A stretch of DNA of 64,000 nt from Sediminicola sp. YIK13 (GTDB lineage: Bacteria > Bacteroidota > Bacteroidia > Flavobacteriales > Flavobacteriaceae). The notes beneath the pieces were generated by a model. The model made no database searches and was not told the origin of the DNA. It saw only the letters and a list, made by a program, of their open reading frames with translations. Below are positions 63,778-64,000 of the stretch, one piece after another. Position 1 is the first letter of the stretch. Every line of letters begins with the position of its first letter. A program made the translations under genes and the position numbers. Where the stretch lies: NCBI RefSeq assembly GCF_001430825.1, contig NZ_CP010535.1, forward strand, positions 476,501 to 540,500. Direction: 5' to 3'.

Positions 63778-64000
63778 ATGTCATTAAAATCTAGGGAATT
63801 TTTAAATTCATCAAATGATTTAAAAGATTATTTCATCACATATACCAAACATTGGAAGTGGTTTGTATTGTCAGTATCTTTTGCAATTGTATTAGCATTT
63901 ATTTTTATTAGGTATTCCACACCGGAATATGCGGTTGAAGGTAAAATTAGGATATTGGATAGTAAAAGTGCTTCACCGGAATTAGCAGTTTTTGATGATT
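63778..64000 (+). CDS. wzc: Wzc-like polysaccharide co-polymerase / tyrosine autokinase, 3' truncated by the window
   Basis: ATG at 63778 opens a frame that runs off the window after 74 codons. It begins MSLKSREFLNSSNDLKDYF, then a membrane segment 'WFVLSVSFAIVLAFIFI' and 'YSTPEYAVEGKIRILD', the Wzz-type start found in flavobacterial Wzc tyrosine kinases. The kinase domain, if present, is outside. With Wza upstream it would couple chain length, polymerisation and export of the surface polymer. Confidence 0.87.
   Translation, partial: MSLKSREFLNSSNDLKDYFITYTKHWKWFVLSVSFAIVLAFIFIRYSTPEYAVEGKIRILDSKSASPELAVFDD

Overview
The window reads as chromosome of a marine-type member of the Bacteroidetes, family Flavobacteriaceae. 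The genus is not resolvable by reading alone. The evidence is a flavobacterial LptD, TamB, BshA, an OmpA-type barrel and a DUF4159 protein, AT-rich intergenic DNA, absence of regular Shine-Dalgarno sequences, and promoter-like TTG...TAnnTTTG elements. I saw no rRNA, tRNA, CRISPR array or insertion sequence.

Left part (1-8000): a three-gene glycoside-oxidation module (GMC oxidoreductase, its Tat-exported small subunit, and a secreted sugar isomerase-like TIM barrel broken by a frameshift). A palindromic terminator separates it from a convergent GH130 lipoprotein. A VanX-type dipeptidase lipoprotein then overlaps, tail to tail, a minus-strand run of methyltransferase, AI-2E-type transporter and DUF4159 genes.

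Middle part (8000-34000) is mostly conserved housekeeping. rsmE, a TfoX-N gene and tsaD lie on the minus strand, divergent from tamB, which has no ordinary start codon where its family would begin. pfkA-gapA form an operon, followed by a BadF-type kinase, ridA and lptD. An envelope/redox run follows: an amidase with a C-terminal SPOR-like domain, an MCE (MlaD) protein, and two heterodisulfide-reductase-like Fe-S proteins. Next come a GH3-serine hydrolase fusion, bshA (bacillithiol), a small lipoprotein, and two sister outer-membrane barrels with different C-terminal domains.

Right part (34000-64000) is a large surface-polysaccharide locus. On the plus strand are a carbamoyltransferase, a small membrane protein and an ATP-grasp ligase. 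On the minus strand are three tandem acyltransferase-like paralogs, a FemAB-like protein, a PglD-like acetyltransferase, a PglC-like initiating sugar transferase, three GT4 glycosyltransferases, a Wzx flippase and a Wzy polymerase. A secreted CBM-plus-toroid lipoprotein sits as its own unit. The precursor operon ugd / UDP-GlcA 4-epimerase / GT / UDP-GlcNAc 4-epimerase / UDP-HexNAc dehydrogenase follows. The divergent plus-strand operon holds a PglE-like aminotransferase, a PglF/WbpM-like dehydratase, Wza and the start of Wzc. Together these predict a Wzx/Wzy-type polymer, started on a bacillosamine-like sugar, containing GalNAcA and GlcA/GalA residues, and decorated by carbamoyl, acyl and perhaps amide-linked groups. 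The 36.6-50.7 kb segment looks more AT-rich than its flanks, as expected of an exchangeable serotype-like cassette.
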